A stretch of DNA of 64,000 nucleotides, from positions 1 through 64,000 of the forward strand of contig LCGZ01000002.1 in the NCBI GenBank assembly GCA_001000065.1, read 5' to 3'. This DNA is from a candidate division TM6 bacterium GW2011_GWF2_43_87. GTDB lineage: Bacteria; Babelota; Babeliae; Babelales; Babelaceae. Made by a program: the position numbers and the translations under genes. Under the pieces are notes generated by a model. That model ran no database searches. It saw only the letters and a program-made list of their open reading frames with translations, and was not told the origin of the DNA. Below are positions 30,663 to 39,501 of this stretch, in pieces. Each line of letters starts with the position of its first letter. Positions within the stretch are counted from its first letter, which is position 1.

Positions 30663-30690
30663 TTGACAATAATTTCAATTATGCTATTAT
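30663..30690 (+). promoter_or_regulatory. promoter of the deubiquitinase gene
   Basis: TTGACA (30663-30668), 16 nt, TATTAT (30685-30690), about 40 nt before the ATG. It uses the same spacer length as the rRNA promoters. Confidence 0.6.
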
Positions 30691-30729
30691 GATATATAAT
30701 ATTTAATTTAAGCTAAAAAAGAGCATAAT

Positions 30730-31956
30730 ATGAAAAAAAGAAATGTATTAAAAACAATCACCCTAGCTCTATGCATAACCGCATCAACTCAAACAGAGTG
30801 CGTGCTTTTTCCAACCTCCTTTAATGCGCTCTATAGCCTTATATGGAAATACTTAGAAAACAGCGCACGTTTCATCAATCCTTTTAATATTATCAAGCTC
30901 TATAGCTTTTTTACGACCAAACCTTATAAACTTACGCCCACTTACAAACATACGCACGTAGGATTTATTAACTCTGGCGTCAATTGTTTTTTTAATGCCA
31001 CACTTACCCTCTTTCTACACAACCCAGCTATTCGCGAAAAGCTTTTATCCCATAAAAAAGACAATAACAATACAAAGTTCATAGAATCACTTATATCTCT
31101 TGCAGATTCTATTGAATCTCCCCAAAATGACTGTGCCTTAGATCCTACAAATGCGCTTGACCAGTACTATAAATCACATCAAGAGATAGAAAACTTGTTG
31201 AACAACGAAGGAGGCGATGCAAATGAAACAGCTCTTAACTTCATCAATAATTTAAATAGTATCATGCCCCATACTTTCTCGAACAATGCTCTATGCTTTA
31301 AGACCTGTCAAAACTGTAAAAAAACCTCTCCAAGTGGAACTCGTCCCGGGAATGCCTTTTCTACTAATCTAAAAAAATCCTTAAAAGGGGCCTTAAAGGA
31401 TGATGGCTACACCGCCACAGCTACAGGTAAAGTTGGCGTAGACCTTGATGAATCCTCTAACAAAAAAAGGATCACGGTTAATCTCCAAGAAAATTATTCC
31501 GGTCACTCTAAAGACGTAACAGACGGGGCACACTGCACCAAATGTAACAAAAAAGATATCAACCTAGCACAGACCTATAAATTTACACAACTGCCAGAAC
31601 ACCTATTAATCATGATCAATAGAACCTCGTATAACAAAACAACCTATCAACCCGTAAAGAATATGGATCCTATAAAGATCCCCTTCGCTTTAGATATGAC
31701 GCCGTACTGCATAACCTCTCTCGCAAAAAAATCTCCGCACTATGACCTCGCCGGCTTTATTGTACAGATAGGCAAAAGCGCACAGGGGGGTCACTATATC
31801 TGTTATATGAAGAAAAATAAAAACTGGTTCAAGTTTAATGACGCAAAATCGGTAAAAGAAATCGATCTACCAAAGATACAAAAGATGCTCTCTGGGAGTG
31901 CCTATAAGGGAAACGCAACCCCTGTGGTGTTCATGTATAACCAGATCCAAAAATGA
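30730..31956 (+). CDS. secreted USP-type (C19) ubiquitin hydrolase
   Basis: A 408-residue protein with a signal peptide (about 1-24). The Cys box is GFINSGVNCFFNATLTLF (C86; compare GLxNxGNTCYxN in eukaryotic USPs). The His box is YDLAGFIVQIGKSAQGGHYICY (H355), with the third residue in WFKFNDAKS (D371). Zinc-finger pairs C193-x2-C196 and C269-x2-C272 match those of USP catalytic domains, and the end (PVVFMYNQ) matches the final strand. It should cleave ubiquitin from proteins. Bacteria lack ubiquitin, so it must act on the host. Own promoter at 30663. It abuts lysE tail to tail with no intervening base. Confidence 0.92.
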   Translation: MKKRNVLKTITLALCITASTQTECVLFPTSFNALYSLIWKYLENSARFINPFNIIKLYSFFTTKPYKLTPTYKHTHVGFINSGVNCFFNATLTLFLHNPAIREKLLSHKKDNNNTKFIESLISLADSIESPQNDCALDPTNALDQYYKSHQEIENLLNNEGGDANETALNFINNLNSIMPHTFSNNALCFKTCQNCKKTSPSGTRPGNAFSTNLKKSLKGALKDDGYTATATGKVGVDLDESSNKKRITVNLQENYSGHSKDVTDGAHCTKCNKKDINLAQTYKFTQLPEHLLIMINRTSYNKTTYQPVKNMDPIKIPFALDMTPYCITSLAKKSPHYDLAGFIVQIGKSAQGGHYICYMKKNKNWFKFNDAKSVKEIDLPKIQKMLSGSAYKGNATPVVFMYNQIQK

Positions 31957-32625
31957 TTAGTCTCGAATAAACCGCATAAAGAACAAGGGGTTTGTGTGCA
32001 ATAAAAACATAAGCGCAGATCGGGCAACAACATATGCACCAAACCCAACCACCAGCACCCCTGCAACCGCATTAGCTCCTAGAACAAAACGTGCGGACAT
32101 CTTCCCCTTGAACGAATAGACAACAAAGGATAAAAGCATCCACCAGAGCAGTGCACCTGAGAAAACACCCGCAACAACGGCCAACCGCGATGCAACACCC
32201 CCAGAAAATACTTTCAAGACAGAAAGAATTCCAACAAACGTAAAAAGTGTCATAGGATTTGCAAAGGTCAATCCAAACGTTGAGAGGTACATCGAGAAAT
32301 AGGACGTTGCACGCGCCTCTCCTGAACTCTCAAGCAGAGGAGGTTTTCTCAAGAAACTAAACCCTAAATATACCAAGAAAATCCCGCCTAATAACGCGAA
32401 AATCGCTTTATACCCTTCTAAAAAACCTGAAGCTGCCGCAAAACCAAACGATGCAACTAACGCATAAACCACATCTGCAGTTGCCGCGCCCAAGCCGGTC
32501 ATCAACCCTCCAAGTAAACCGTAAGAAAGCGTAGCCCGAATACAGACTATGCCAACGGGTCCAATAGGAACTGCTACTGCAAAACCAAGCACTAGCGCCT
32601 TGAGAAAAAGAGGAAGTAATAGCAT
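31957..32625 (-). CDS. LysE/RhtB family amino-acid exporter
   Basis: A 222-residue membrane protein with about six helices. The start LGFAVAVPIGPVGIVCIRATLSYG is the LysE/RhtB signature, and FANPMTLFTFVGIL is the conserved fourth-helix motif. The family exports amino acids or related solutes across the inner membrane. The stop codons of this gene and the deubiquitinase gene are directly adjacent. CGGAGA precedes the ATG. Confidence 0.9.
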   Translation of the reverse strand: MLLLPLFLKALVLGFAVAVPIGPVGIVCIRATLSYGLLGGLMTGLGAATADVVYALVASFGFAAASGFLEGYKAIFALLGGIFLVYLGFSFLRKPPLLESSGEARATSYFSMYLSTFGLTFANPMTLFTFVGILSVLKVFSGGVASRLAVVAGVFSGALLWWMLLSFVVYSFKGKMSARFVLGANAVAGVLVVGFGAYVVARSALMFLLHTNPLFFMRFIRD

Positions 32626-32762
32626 AGATTTGTCTCCGCGCCTAAACCATATTTCTAATAATCATACTACCACAAAAGGGCTAAACTTCGCAATCATTGC
32701 TCACAACCTTTAAAACAACCCTTATAAAACCCATTCTTTATGATAACAATTTCTTATTCTTC

Positions 32763-32791
32763 TTGATTTGAAAAAACGAAAACGCTATCCT
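32763..32791 (+). promoter_or_regulatory. promoter of tRNA-Ser(UGA)
   Basis: TTGATT (32763-32768), 17 nt, TATCCT (32786-32791), ending 10 nt before the tRNA. TATCCT recurs as a -10-like hexamer at 58961 and around 21050. Confidence 0.5.
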
Positions 32792-32801
32792 GATAAAGTA
32801 C

Positions 32802-32893
32802 GGAGAGATGGCTGAGCGGTCGAAAGCGACGGTCTTGAAAACCGTTATCCCGTGTGAACGGGATCGTGGGTTCGAATCCCACTCTCTCCTCCA
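32802..32893 (+). tRNA. tRNA-Ser (anticodon UGA)
   Basis: A 92-nt class II tRNA with acceptor GGAGAGA/TCTCTCC, discriminator T, an encoded CCA and loop CTTGAAA giving TGA. It is very similar to tRNA-Ser(CGA) at 22002. Confidence 0.95.
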
Positions 32894-32965
32894 CGCGACC
32901 CTGCCCAACATCGTTTCTTTAATATCCATTCTTGCAATTCCTATCTTTAAGCCAAACAAAATATC

Positions 32966-34195
32966 TCACACATCAGCCGACTTTTGTAACCATGTTGGGT
33001 AAAGAAAAACAACCGCCCCGATAAAAGCCAAAACTGCACAAGCTGCTCCCACCAAAAACATAGCCGACACGCCAAAGGCGTCCCATAAAAGACCAGCTCC
33101 TACACTAGAAACCAAGGTGGCCATCCCTGATATAAGGCTAAAAACACCAAACGCGGTACCCCGCAAGTCTGACGAAGAAACATCGGTTATCATTGCCGCC
33201 AACACCCCTTCAGAAAAAGCCAAATGCAATCCCCATAAGACAAGTCCACACGTCAAAGCACCCACTCCTCCAGCTCCTGACAGCACTAGATTAGCGCCCA
33301 CTAACATTAGCGCACCTATAAGCACTACAATCTTTCGACTCACCAAATCTGATAACACCCCCGCTGGATAGACAGCAGCTGCGTAGACCACATTCAATCC
33401 AACCATTACTAACGGAATAAAGGTCATAGGCACTCCACTTACGCTCGCCTTTAAAATCAAAAACGCCCCACCAAACCGGGCTAATGCCAAAAAGCCTCCC
33501 ACCAACACTATGCCCCAGTACGTAGACCCTAAACGCCTCACCTCACGAACCTTAAACCGATTCCGCACCTTTTCGGCCTGCACAGACGATTCAGGTTCTT
33601 GCACGCCCCACACCAAAATAAGCACTGAAATAAGAGCAGGAAGAACCGCAATCCAGAGGACAGCACGGATATCACCAGAAAATAATAAAAGCCCACCCAT
33701 AGCCAAAAGAGGCCCTAAAAAAGCGCCTACAGTATCCAACGCCTGTCCTAAACCAAACGAAGCTCCTCGCAGGCTTTCAGGAGCTATCTCACCTAAGAGA
33801 GCATCACGAGGAGCTCCTCGAATTCCTTTGCCTATACGGTCAAAAAAACGAGCCGCACCTATAAGGCCTAGCGAATTGGCTAGCGGGAAAAGGGGCTTTG
33901 TCAGAGCAGACAACCCATACCCCAGCAGAGTCAAAAACTTTCTCCTACGCAAATAATCGCTCAAAACACCAGAGAACATTCTCACCACTAGAGCGGTAGC
34001 CTCCGCAATACCTTCAATAAGACCTACGGCTGCTTTACTGGCGCCCAATGTCGTAACCATAAAAACAGGTAGTAGACTATGGACTAACTCAGATGAAGTA
34101 TCCATAAAAAGGCTGACTAACCCTAGTGCCCACACACCCCGAGGAATAAGACGTAGTTGAAAAAACACCCTGTAATTCGGAATTTTTATAGACAT
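32966..34195 (-). CDS. MFS transporter
   Basis: A 409-residue protein with about twelve transmembrane helices in two halves. Motif A-like GVLSDYLRRRK follows the second helix of the N-terminal half, and GVLSDLVSRK stands at the same place in the C-terminal half. DRIGKGIRGAPRDALL between them is typical of a broad bacterial MFS group of efflux carriers. The substrate is unknown. AAAGGAGAGG lies before the ATG. It runs in the same direction as the secreted acidic gene upstream, but a terminator at 34407 separates them. Confidence 0.9.
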   Translation of the reverse strand: MSIKIPNYRVFFQLRLIPRGVWALGLVSLFMDTSSELVHSLLPVFMVTTLGASKAAVGLIEGIAEATALVVRMFSGVLSDYLRRRKFLTLLGYGLSALTKPLFPLANSLGLIGAARFFDRIGKGIRGAPRDALLGEIAPESLRGASFGLGQALDTVGAFLGPLLAMGGLLLFSGDIRAVLWIAVLPALISVLILVWGVQEPESSVQAEKVRNRFKVREVRRLGSTYWGIVLVGGFLALARFGGAFLILKASVSGVPMTFIPLVMVGLNVVYAAAVYPAGVLSDLVSRKIVVLIGALMLVGANLVLSGAGGVGALTCGLVLWGLHLAFSEGVLAAMITDVSSSDLRGTAFGVFSLISGMATLVSSVGAGLLWDAFGVSAMFLVGAACAVLAFIGAVVFLYPTWLQKSADV

Positions 34196-34406
34196 AGGCC
34201 TCTCCTTTATAAAGCTTTCTTACTCCCAAATTTCCCCGTAGTGTATGCAGTGCACCATTGTTTGTCCAGAGAGCACATACCTTTTTATCTCAAGCCACAA
34301 TCACCTCCGTACGCCTTTTAAAAACGGATACTCCCCCCAGTTCATAAGCAGGGCACAAAGCGTGTCCGTGGCTTTTAATAGACAAAAAGCCAAAGCTTAC
34401 GGCATT

Positions 34407-34442
34407 AAAAACCCCTGGATTTTTAAAGATCCAGGGGTTTTT
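34407..34442. terminator. bidirectional-looking terminator
   Basis: A 14-bp perfect stem AAAAACCCCTGGAT/ATCCAGGGGTTTTT with an 8-nt loop. It lies 22 nt past the stop of the minus-strand gene at 34465 and gives a T run on that strand. Confidence 0.9.
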
Positions 34443-34464
34443 GTGTAATAAAAACTTTTTTTTC

Positions 34465-35094
34465 TTACCGTTCTGGTGCCGGTTCAAAAGAACTGTTTTG
34501 ATTATTTTGTTGACCGTCCTGCTCATCATCTTCCTCATCAGGAGAATCAATATCCTCTTCCTCAAAATTAAGGTCTTCTTCTTCAGAATTAACCACTTCA
34601 GGCATCTCTTCATCCTCATCAGAATCAAACGAATCCTGCAAAAATATAGGCCTGAAAACAATTCCATCCTGACTATTTTGGACCCCTAATCTCTCAAATG
34701 AAAACTCTCTGTTGACCATCACACCTTGCAAGCTATTTACAATCGCAGTTACAAAAGAAAAGAAGTTATTTTGAAACGCAGAAATATTTGAATTCTGACT
34801 GATAGTAGGACTAATTACAACGCTATCAGAATCTGTTTCTTGAACGTTTATGTTCGATATCAAAGCTCTTTGCTCTAAAGTCCAGCGCCCGAGAAGCGCA
34901 TTAGCCACACCTTGCATAAGCAGTTGTCGCTGCCTCGTTCTCATATTTTGTTGCACACTAGGCGCGCTTTGCTGATTGCTCTGATTACTTATATTAAACG
35001 GGACGCTGTTTTTTTCTAATTTTGCGTCAGCCTGGGACACCCACACTGCTAAAAAACCAGCCGAAAGAATCACCTTATAAGATGTTTTTTTCAT
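34465..35094 (-). CDS. secreted protein with acidic tail, unknown function
   Basis: A 209-residue protein. Signal peptide MKKTSYKVILSAGFLAVWVSQADA with a clean Ala-x-Ala cleavage site. The mature part begins with a Gln/Asn/Ser-rich stretch. A compact middle region follows (about 55-150), then a run of mostly Glu and Asp (about 155-195) and a polar tail. The layout recalls the acidic-tailed protein at 11187. AAGGAT precedes the ATG and a strong terminator follows. No family is recognised. Confidence 0.65.
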   Translation of the reverse strand: MKKTSYKVILSAGFLAVWVSQADAKLEKNSVPFNISNQSNQQSAPSVQQNMRTRQRQLLMQGVANALLGRWTLEQRALISNINVQETDSDSVVISPTISQNSNISAFQNNFFSFVTAIVNSLQGVMVNREFSFERLGVQNSQDGIVFRPIFLQDSFDSDEDEEMPEVVNSEEEDLNFEEEDIDSPDEEDDEQDGQQNNQNSSFEPAPER

Positions 35095-35261
35095 CGATTA
35101 TCCTTATATTTTATAAAACAACCACGTAAAATACATTTTGCATAAAATTATGTTCCTATTATATCCGCACATAAATTTAAATAAAACAAAAATCTGTTTT
35201 TTAACTACTTAAATACATTATTATTTTAAAATAGCAATAAATTTTTAAAATAATTAAAGCC

Positions 35262-35840
35262 CTAACAGAGAAAGCCCTTATTAAAAAATGCGCTAACTAT
35301 CTGGTTGCAACAGATTAAAATTGATTCTTTTTTATCTTGAATTCCCGTATCAGTACTTACCTGTATATCTGTTTTCCATTGTTTACTATCTTTATCAGAC
35401 TTTATAACAAAATCTCTTGCCCAAAACGCTCTTTCTTCGGTTCGATTATGTTTTTTTGTTCTTTGTGCATCACGCTCTAAAAGGATCTCTAACGGTGCAT
35501 AAATACGTACTTTAAAGACAATAGCTCTTAGAGAGAGAGTCTGCTCAACCCAGTCTTCATAAGTATTTGTATCAATAATAACATTACACTCTGTTTCAAG
35601 TAGCTTTTGAGTCGCACTTACAACATTTTCTAATGACTCCCCCACTTCATCAAAGTCAACAACGCGCCAAGACGCCTTATCCGTTCTTAACAGTCTTTGC
35701 AACTGAGCCGCAATAGAAGATTTACCTGAACACGAACTACCCATCACAATTATAATGGAATGCTTGAGTGTTGTTGGCGTTATTTCTGCAGGAACTATCT
35801 TCGTGACATAGACAAACAAAATAAACACAAGCCTTTTCAT
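35262..35840 (-). CDS. exported P-loop kinase-like protein
   Basis: About 192 residues from the ATG at 35840, chosen because GGGGA lies 7 nt upstream and the first 19 residues (MKRLVFILFVYVTKIVPAE) form a signal sequence. The Walker A motif GSSCSGKSS lies near residues 34-42. A Walker B-like strand VVDFDEVGE follows near 60-70, and an Arg-rich lid (LERDAQRTKKHNR) lies further on. The pattern fits small-molecule kinases of the chloramphenicol phosphotransferase/adenylate-kinase-like class. A P-loop kinase outside the cytoplasm has no ATP supply there, so host-cell action is a reasonable inference. Confidence 0.7.
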   Translation of the reverse strand: MKRLVFILFVYVTKIVPAEITPTTLKHSIIIVMGSSCSGKSSIAAQLQRLLRTDKASWRVVDFDEVGESLENVVSATQKLLETECNVIIDTNTYEDWVEQTLSLRAIVFKVRIYAPLEILLERDAQRTKKHNRTEERAFWARDFVIKSDKDSKQWKTDIQVSTDTGIQDKKESILICCNQIVSAFFNKGFLC

Positions 35841-36090
35841 ATTATATTCCCCATACAAAACCAACTGCTTTTCTTTAGCCATTCTTATGCAACAATTATA
35901 AAAAATTTTTAATAAAACAGGAAATTACGCAAACGTGCACCCAAAACCTGCATACTCTTTCACAAAAACAATAAAGCCCCACAAGTTCACAGTTTTTTCA
36001 ACTTCAACTCTTGACCAATGCAAATAATTTATATCAAAATGAACTTATGAAACATGGTGCGAGTAAAATAAAAGTAATAGAGAGATTTAT

Positions 36091-39000
36091 ATGAAGGTCA
36101 CACAGACACCAAAACAAGCATGGTTAATGAGCGTAGTCCTAGCCGTCTCAACCATCTTTGCAGCCAACAACACCCACTCTCTTGCGCCACAGTTTATCAA
36201 AGGCACCACGCTTTTTGAGCACAAGAAGACCGAGATTAAAGGCACAAAAGATAGCTCCACGCTGCCCATCTGGCTAAAATATGGTATTCCTTTTGGCATG
36301 GTATTTATCGAAACGCACATCGTTGAAAATTACGCACGATATGCCCCTAAAGATGCCTCTACGTCAAAACTTCTCAATGAACTCTTTAATGTAAATACCC
36401 CAGATTTTCGTATACCCGACCCCAATAAAAGATTCGCAGGCAACTACCTTACCCCTAAGGATATGGGAAAAATAATCCGATTAATTTTTGAATCTAGATC
36501 GGTTGCACCTCCCCTTGAGTCAGTTAAAGAAGAAAAAAAGAAAAGCGCAAAAAAAGTAGTTGAAAAGCCTAAGAAGGAATTACTTGAGGAAAAGCTCAGA
36601 ATTTTGAAAGCCGATATTAAAAAACGACTAAAAGACCAAAAGAGCACGATTAAAAGTAGCAGCTTCAACTCATCATTTAAAAATTTTACAGAGTCACTTG
36701 TAGGCTCCCTTGAAGAATGCAACTATTGGAAATCAACTAAAGCCCCTCTCTACCCACCGCACACTACGCTTTACTTGCTCTACGGCTTCATTTACAAAAA
36801 AACCGAAAATCGTGCTGATTTAGAAAAATTCTTTACCGCCTTGTGCACCAAGCCTGCAGAGCCAGAAAAAAAGCAACCAGAACAACAGAAACTAGCACCT
36901 ATTACCCCTAGTGCGATAGACCTATTAACACAAGCAAATCCATCTCTAGGCAAAAATTGGGTCGATGACGAATTTGATTTAAAAACACTATCCAAGTATT
37001 CGCTAGACCCTACAAAATTAAAGGTCTTCAAACGCTTGGATTTTGAAGAGATTCTGGCAGCGGGAATTACTCAAAATTGGGCCGCCTCCGGCATGGCCCC
37101 TATTTTCCAATATGGAGTAGTTACTTCAAAAATATATCCAACGATTTCATTCCCAGACTGCTTTGAGTCCAATTTTCGCACTATATTCAACATGATTGCA
37201 TTTGATCGAAAAACATCACTTCTGTCTGCAGAAACATTAAAGGCTAACGCCCCGGGAACGCTGCAAGAATTACTACAATTCTACACTAAGCATCCAGGTA
37301 AAAAACAAGCGGACAATAAATCTATAGCCCCCTTCACAGCCTCAGATCTTCAAGATAAAGATCTAAGCGCTGCATGGATTGACGAGGTAATCAAGAACAA
37401 CATTCCCTATGCCACGTACATTGAGCTTTTCGATAACAACGGCACCCTAATTAAACAGGCTCAGCTCCCCCTAGGCCCGTTCTTCATTTGTCTGCCAGAC
37501 AATAGCAGTCTACTCAAAGGTAAAACTGTAAACGATAAAGGCTTTTATGAAAATGCTGTAACCATTGGCGGAAAAGAATACAATGCATTTACTCCAAGCA
37601 GTGGACTTATTGGCTATGAGCTTGCGCCCTATACGCATACCTTCATTTTTATCATTAATCATCTATTGGGCCTCAATCTATTCAAAAATGAGAATATCGA
37701 AGAAGAATTGGTAAAACCTGACTTTGAAAAAACCTATACACAAAAGCTTTCAACAGTCGCTCCATTTGCAAACATTAGTTTAAAAACTGCAGGAACCATG
37801 GATACCCATACGATTACAACAACTTCACAACAAAAATTTGTCTTAAATCTTGATAAGGGATATCACACCTTTATAAGTCCCATACTAGCCCCTAAAGATA
37901 CAGATCAAAAAAAGAATCTGTTAGACATACTATCAAAAAACAACGCCCTTAGCCCTGAAATCCTGTTAATTCTCACCCATGCGTTTGACCTGAATTCAAC
38001 ACAAATCACCCGCCTCGATTCCATAGATCAAAGCTTCTTATTCCAAGGCAACTGGTTCCTTAATAGTGGTAAAATTGAGGCTATTAAAAACCTGGCACAG
38101 GCGGCGGAAAAAGATTCTAAAAACAGAGAATTTTACTTTACAGTCATTAAGAACATTTATGCTAAATTCTATTTTGTGGAAGGTGATTGGACAGATTATG
38201 CATTTCTAATCCAAGCAATTGAACCCTATTTACAAAGTAATGAACCGTTAAAAAAACTCATTTTTAACTATGCGCAAGAGAAAATAAAGGACTTAGAGAA
38301 CTGGCAAGATAACGACTCTCGCTGGCAAACTATAATGCAAAACTTTCTCGAAAATTCATCACTAATACTGGTCGTCACGGACCTATTAGAAACTGGCAAC
38401 TCACAAACCATCAAACGCTTTTTTGAGATTGCCAAGCCATTCAACCATATCTCGTCCTGGAAGGGGCCCGAAGGATTTAATACTCTTGTAAAACTTATAA
38501 GCAAGGATTGGACGAAGGAAGAGATGAAGAAAGTCACCACTAAAACTTATGCCAATAACACTATCCTTACATTAGCCTCAGCTAACAACCATCCTAACGT
38601 AATGCACGCAATTCTTAATTTTATAGACAATCTGGATGACGCAAATTTAACCAACACTCTCCTTAACCATAAGAATGAAAATGGAGATAACCCTCTAGAG
38701 AGCACCTTAATTTTAAAACACCCCACGGTAACTCTAGAACTGCTGCACTATATTAATAATTTGAAAAACACGGAATTAAAAAAGAAGCTTTTAACGGAAG
38801 GCAACAAAGACGTCATTAGATTAGCCATAACAACAAAAAACCCTAAAGTGATTGACGCCATTTTAAATAGCTTAGACCATCTCAATGACATAAATTTGAA
38901 AAAAAACCGTCTTGCTAAAGTTTACTATAACAACAACATTCTAATGCACGCAACAGGCATTGGAACGCTAGAGATAGTAAAAATAATCCTCAACGCACTC

Positions 39001-39426
39001 GGAAGCTGCAATGACCAAGCATTAATTAAGACAATCCTAACTCAAACGAACTACCAGGGATATAGCGCACTCTTATTTGGCGCCGAAAGCGCCCACGGCA
39101 TCCGGGATCAAAACCTAGCAACTTCTATTCTAAGATTCATGGAAAAATGGATTAAAGATAAAGAGACCGCGAAGAAAATTCTCACTCAAACAACCACTCG
39201 CGGAGACAACGCATTTACGTTGCTTATAACCTCAGGATACCTCGAGGACATGAAAACATTACTTAAGTTCATGAAAAACTATTTGGGCATAGAAGAGCAA
39301 AAAATTATGCTTTCCGCAAAAGTGGAAGGAAAAGATGCCTTTGCTCTAGCCAAAATGGTAAACGCATCCCAAGAAATGGTTGAATTAATAACCCATGCCA
39401 TGAAAAATGTGGGGCTAATAAAATAA
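36091..39426 (+). CDS. giant secreted protein with C-terminal helical repeats
   Basis: A 1,111-residue protein. Signal sequence about 8-28. A Lys/Glu-rich coiled coil lies at about 145-195 (EEKKKSAKKVVEKPKKELLEEK). The middle 600 residues contain no recognised domain. The last 300 residues are long ankyrin-like repeats of 45-50 residues (NNTILTLASANNHPNVMHAIL..., NNILMHATGIGTLEIVKIIL..., DNAFTLLITSGYLEDMKTLL...), each with a helix pair and a connecting helix. This extended ankyrin form is used for protein binding. It is followed by a perfect 28-bp hairpin. Host-directed role is inference. Confidence 0.7.
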   Translation: MKVTQTPKQAWLMSVVLAVSTIFAANNTHSLAPQFIKGTTLFEHKKTEIKGTKDSSTLPIWLKYGIPFGMVFIETHIVENYARYAPKDASTSKLLNELFNVNTPDFRIPDPNKRFAGNYLTPKDMGKIIRLIFESRSVAPPLESVKEEKKKSAKKVVEKPKKELLEEKLRILKADIKKRLKDQKSTIKSSSFNSSFKNFTESLVGSLEECNYWKSTKAPLYPPHTTLYLLYGFIYKKTENRADLEKFFTALCTKPAEPEKKQPEQQKLAPITPSAIDLLTQANPSLGKNWVDDEFDLKTLSKYSLDPTKLKVFKRLDFEEILAAGITQNWAASGMAPIFQYGVVTSKIYPTISFPDCFESNFRTIFNMIAFDRKTSLLSAETLKANAPGTLQELLQFYTKHPGKKQADNKSIAPFTASDLQDKDLSAAWIDEVIKNNIPYATYIELFDNNGTLIKQAQLPLGPFFICLPDNSSLLKGKTVNDKGFYENAVTIGGKEYNAFTPSSGLIGYELAPYTHTFIFIINHLLGLNLFKNENIEEELVKPDFEKTYTQKLSTVAPFANISLKTAGTMDTHTITTTSQQKFVLNLDKGYHTFISPILAPKDTDQKKNLLDILSKNNALSPEILLILTHAFDLNSTQITRLDSIDQSFLFQGNWFLNSGKIEAIKNLAQAAEKDSKNREFYFTVIKNIYAKFYFVEGDWTDYAFLIQAIEPYLQSNEPLKKLIFNYAQEKIKDLENWQDNDSRWQTIMQNFLENSSLILVVTDLLETGNSQTIKRFFEIAKPFNHISSWKGPEGFNTLVKLISKDWTKEEMKKVTTKTYANNTILTLASANNHPNVMHAILNFIDNLDDANLTNTLLNHKNENGDNPLESTLILKHPTVTLELLHYINNLKNTELKKKLLTEGNKDVIRLAITTKNPKVIDAILNSLDHLNDINLKKNRLAKVYYNNNILMHATGIGTLEIVKIILNALGSCNDQALIKTILTQTNYQGYSALLFGAESAHGIRDQNLATSILRFMEKWIKDKETAKKILTQTTTRGDNAFTLLITSGYLEDMKTLLKFMKNYLGIEEQKIMLSAKVEGKDAFALAKMVNASQEMVELITHAMKNVGLIK

Positions 39427-39432
39427 GCCGTT

Positions 39433-39493
39433 TAAATAAGAAGATGGGGGATCCTGGATAAATAGTATCCAGGATCCCCCATCTTCTTATTTA
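39433..39493. terminator. perfect 28-bp hairpin between convergent genes
   Basis: Arms 39433-39460 and 39466-39493 are exact reverse complements with a 5-nt loop (AATAG). It sits between the stops of the giant repeat gene and the Cache gene and can form on either transcript. It is far longer than needed for a rho-independent terminator and lacks a clean T run. Confidence 0.85.
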
Positions 39494-39501
39494 TCTAAAA
39501 C

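Noticed and set aside
32738-33002. Frames across tRNA-Ser(UGA) on both strands
   Set aside because: They are tRNA shadows.
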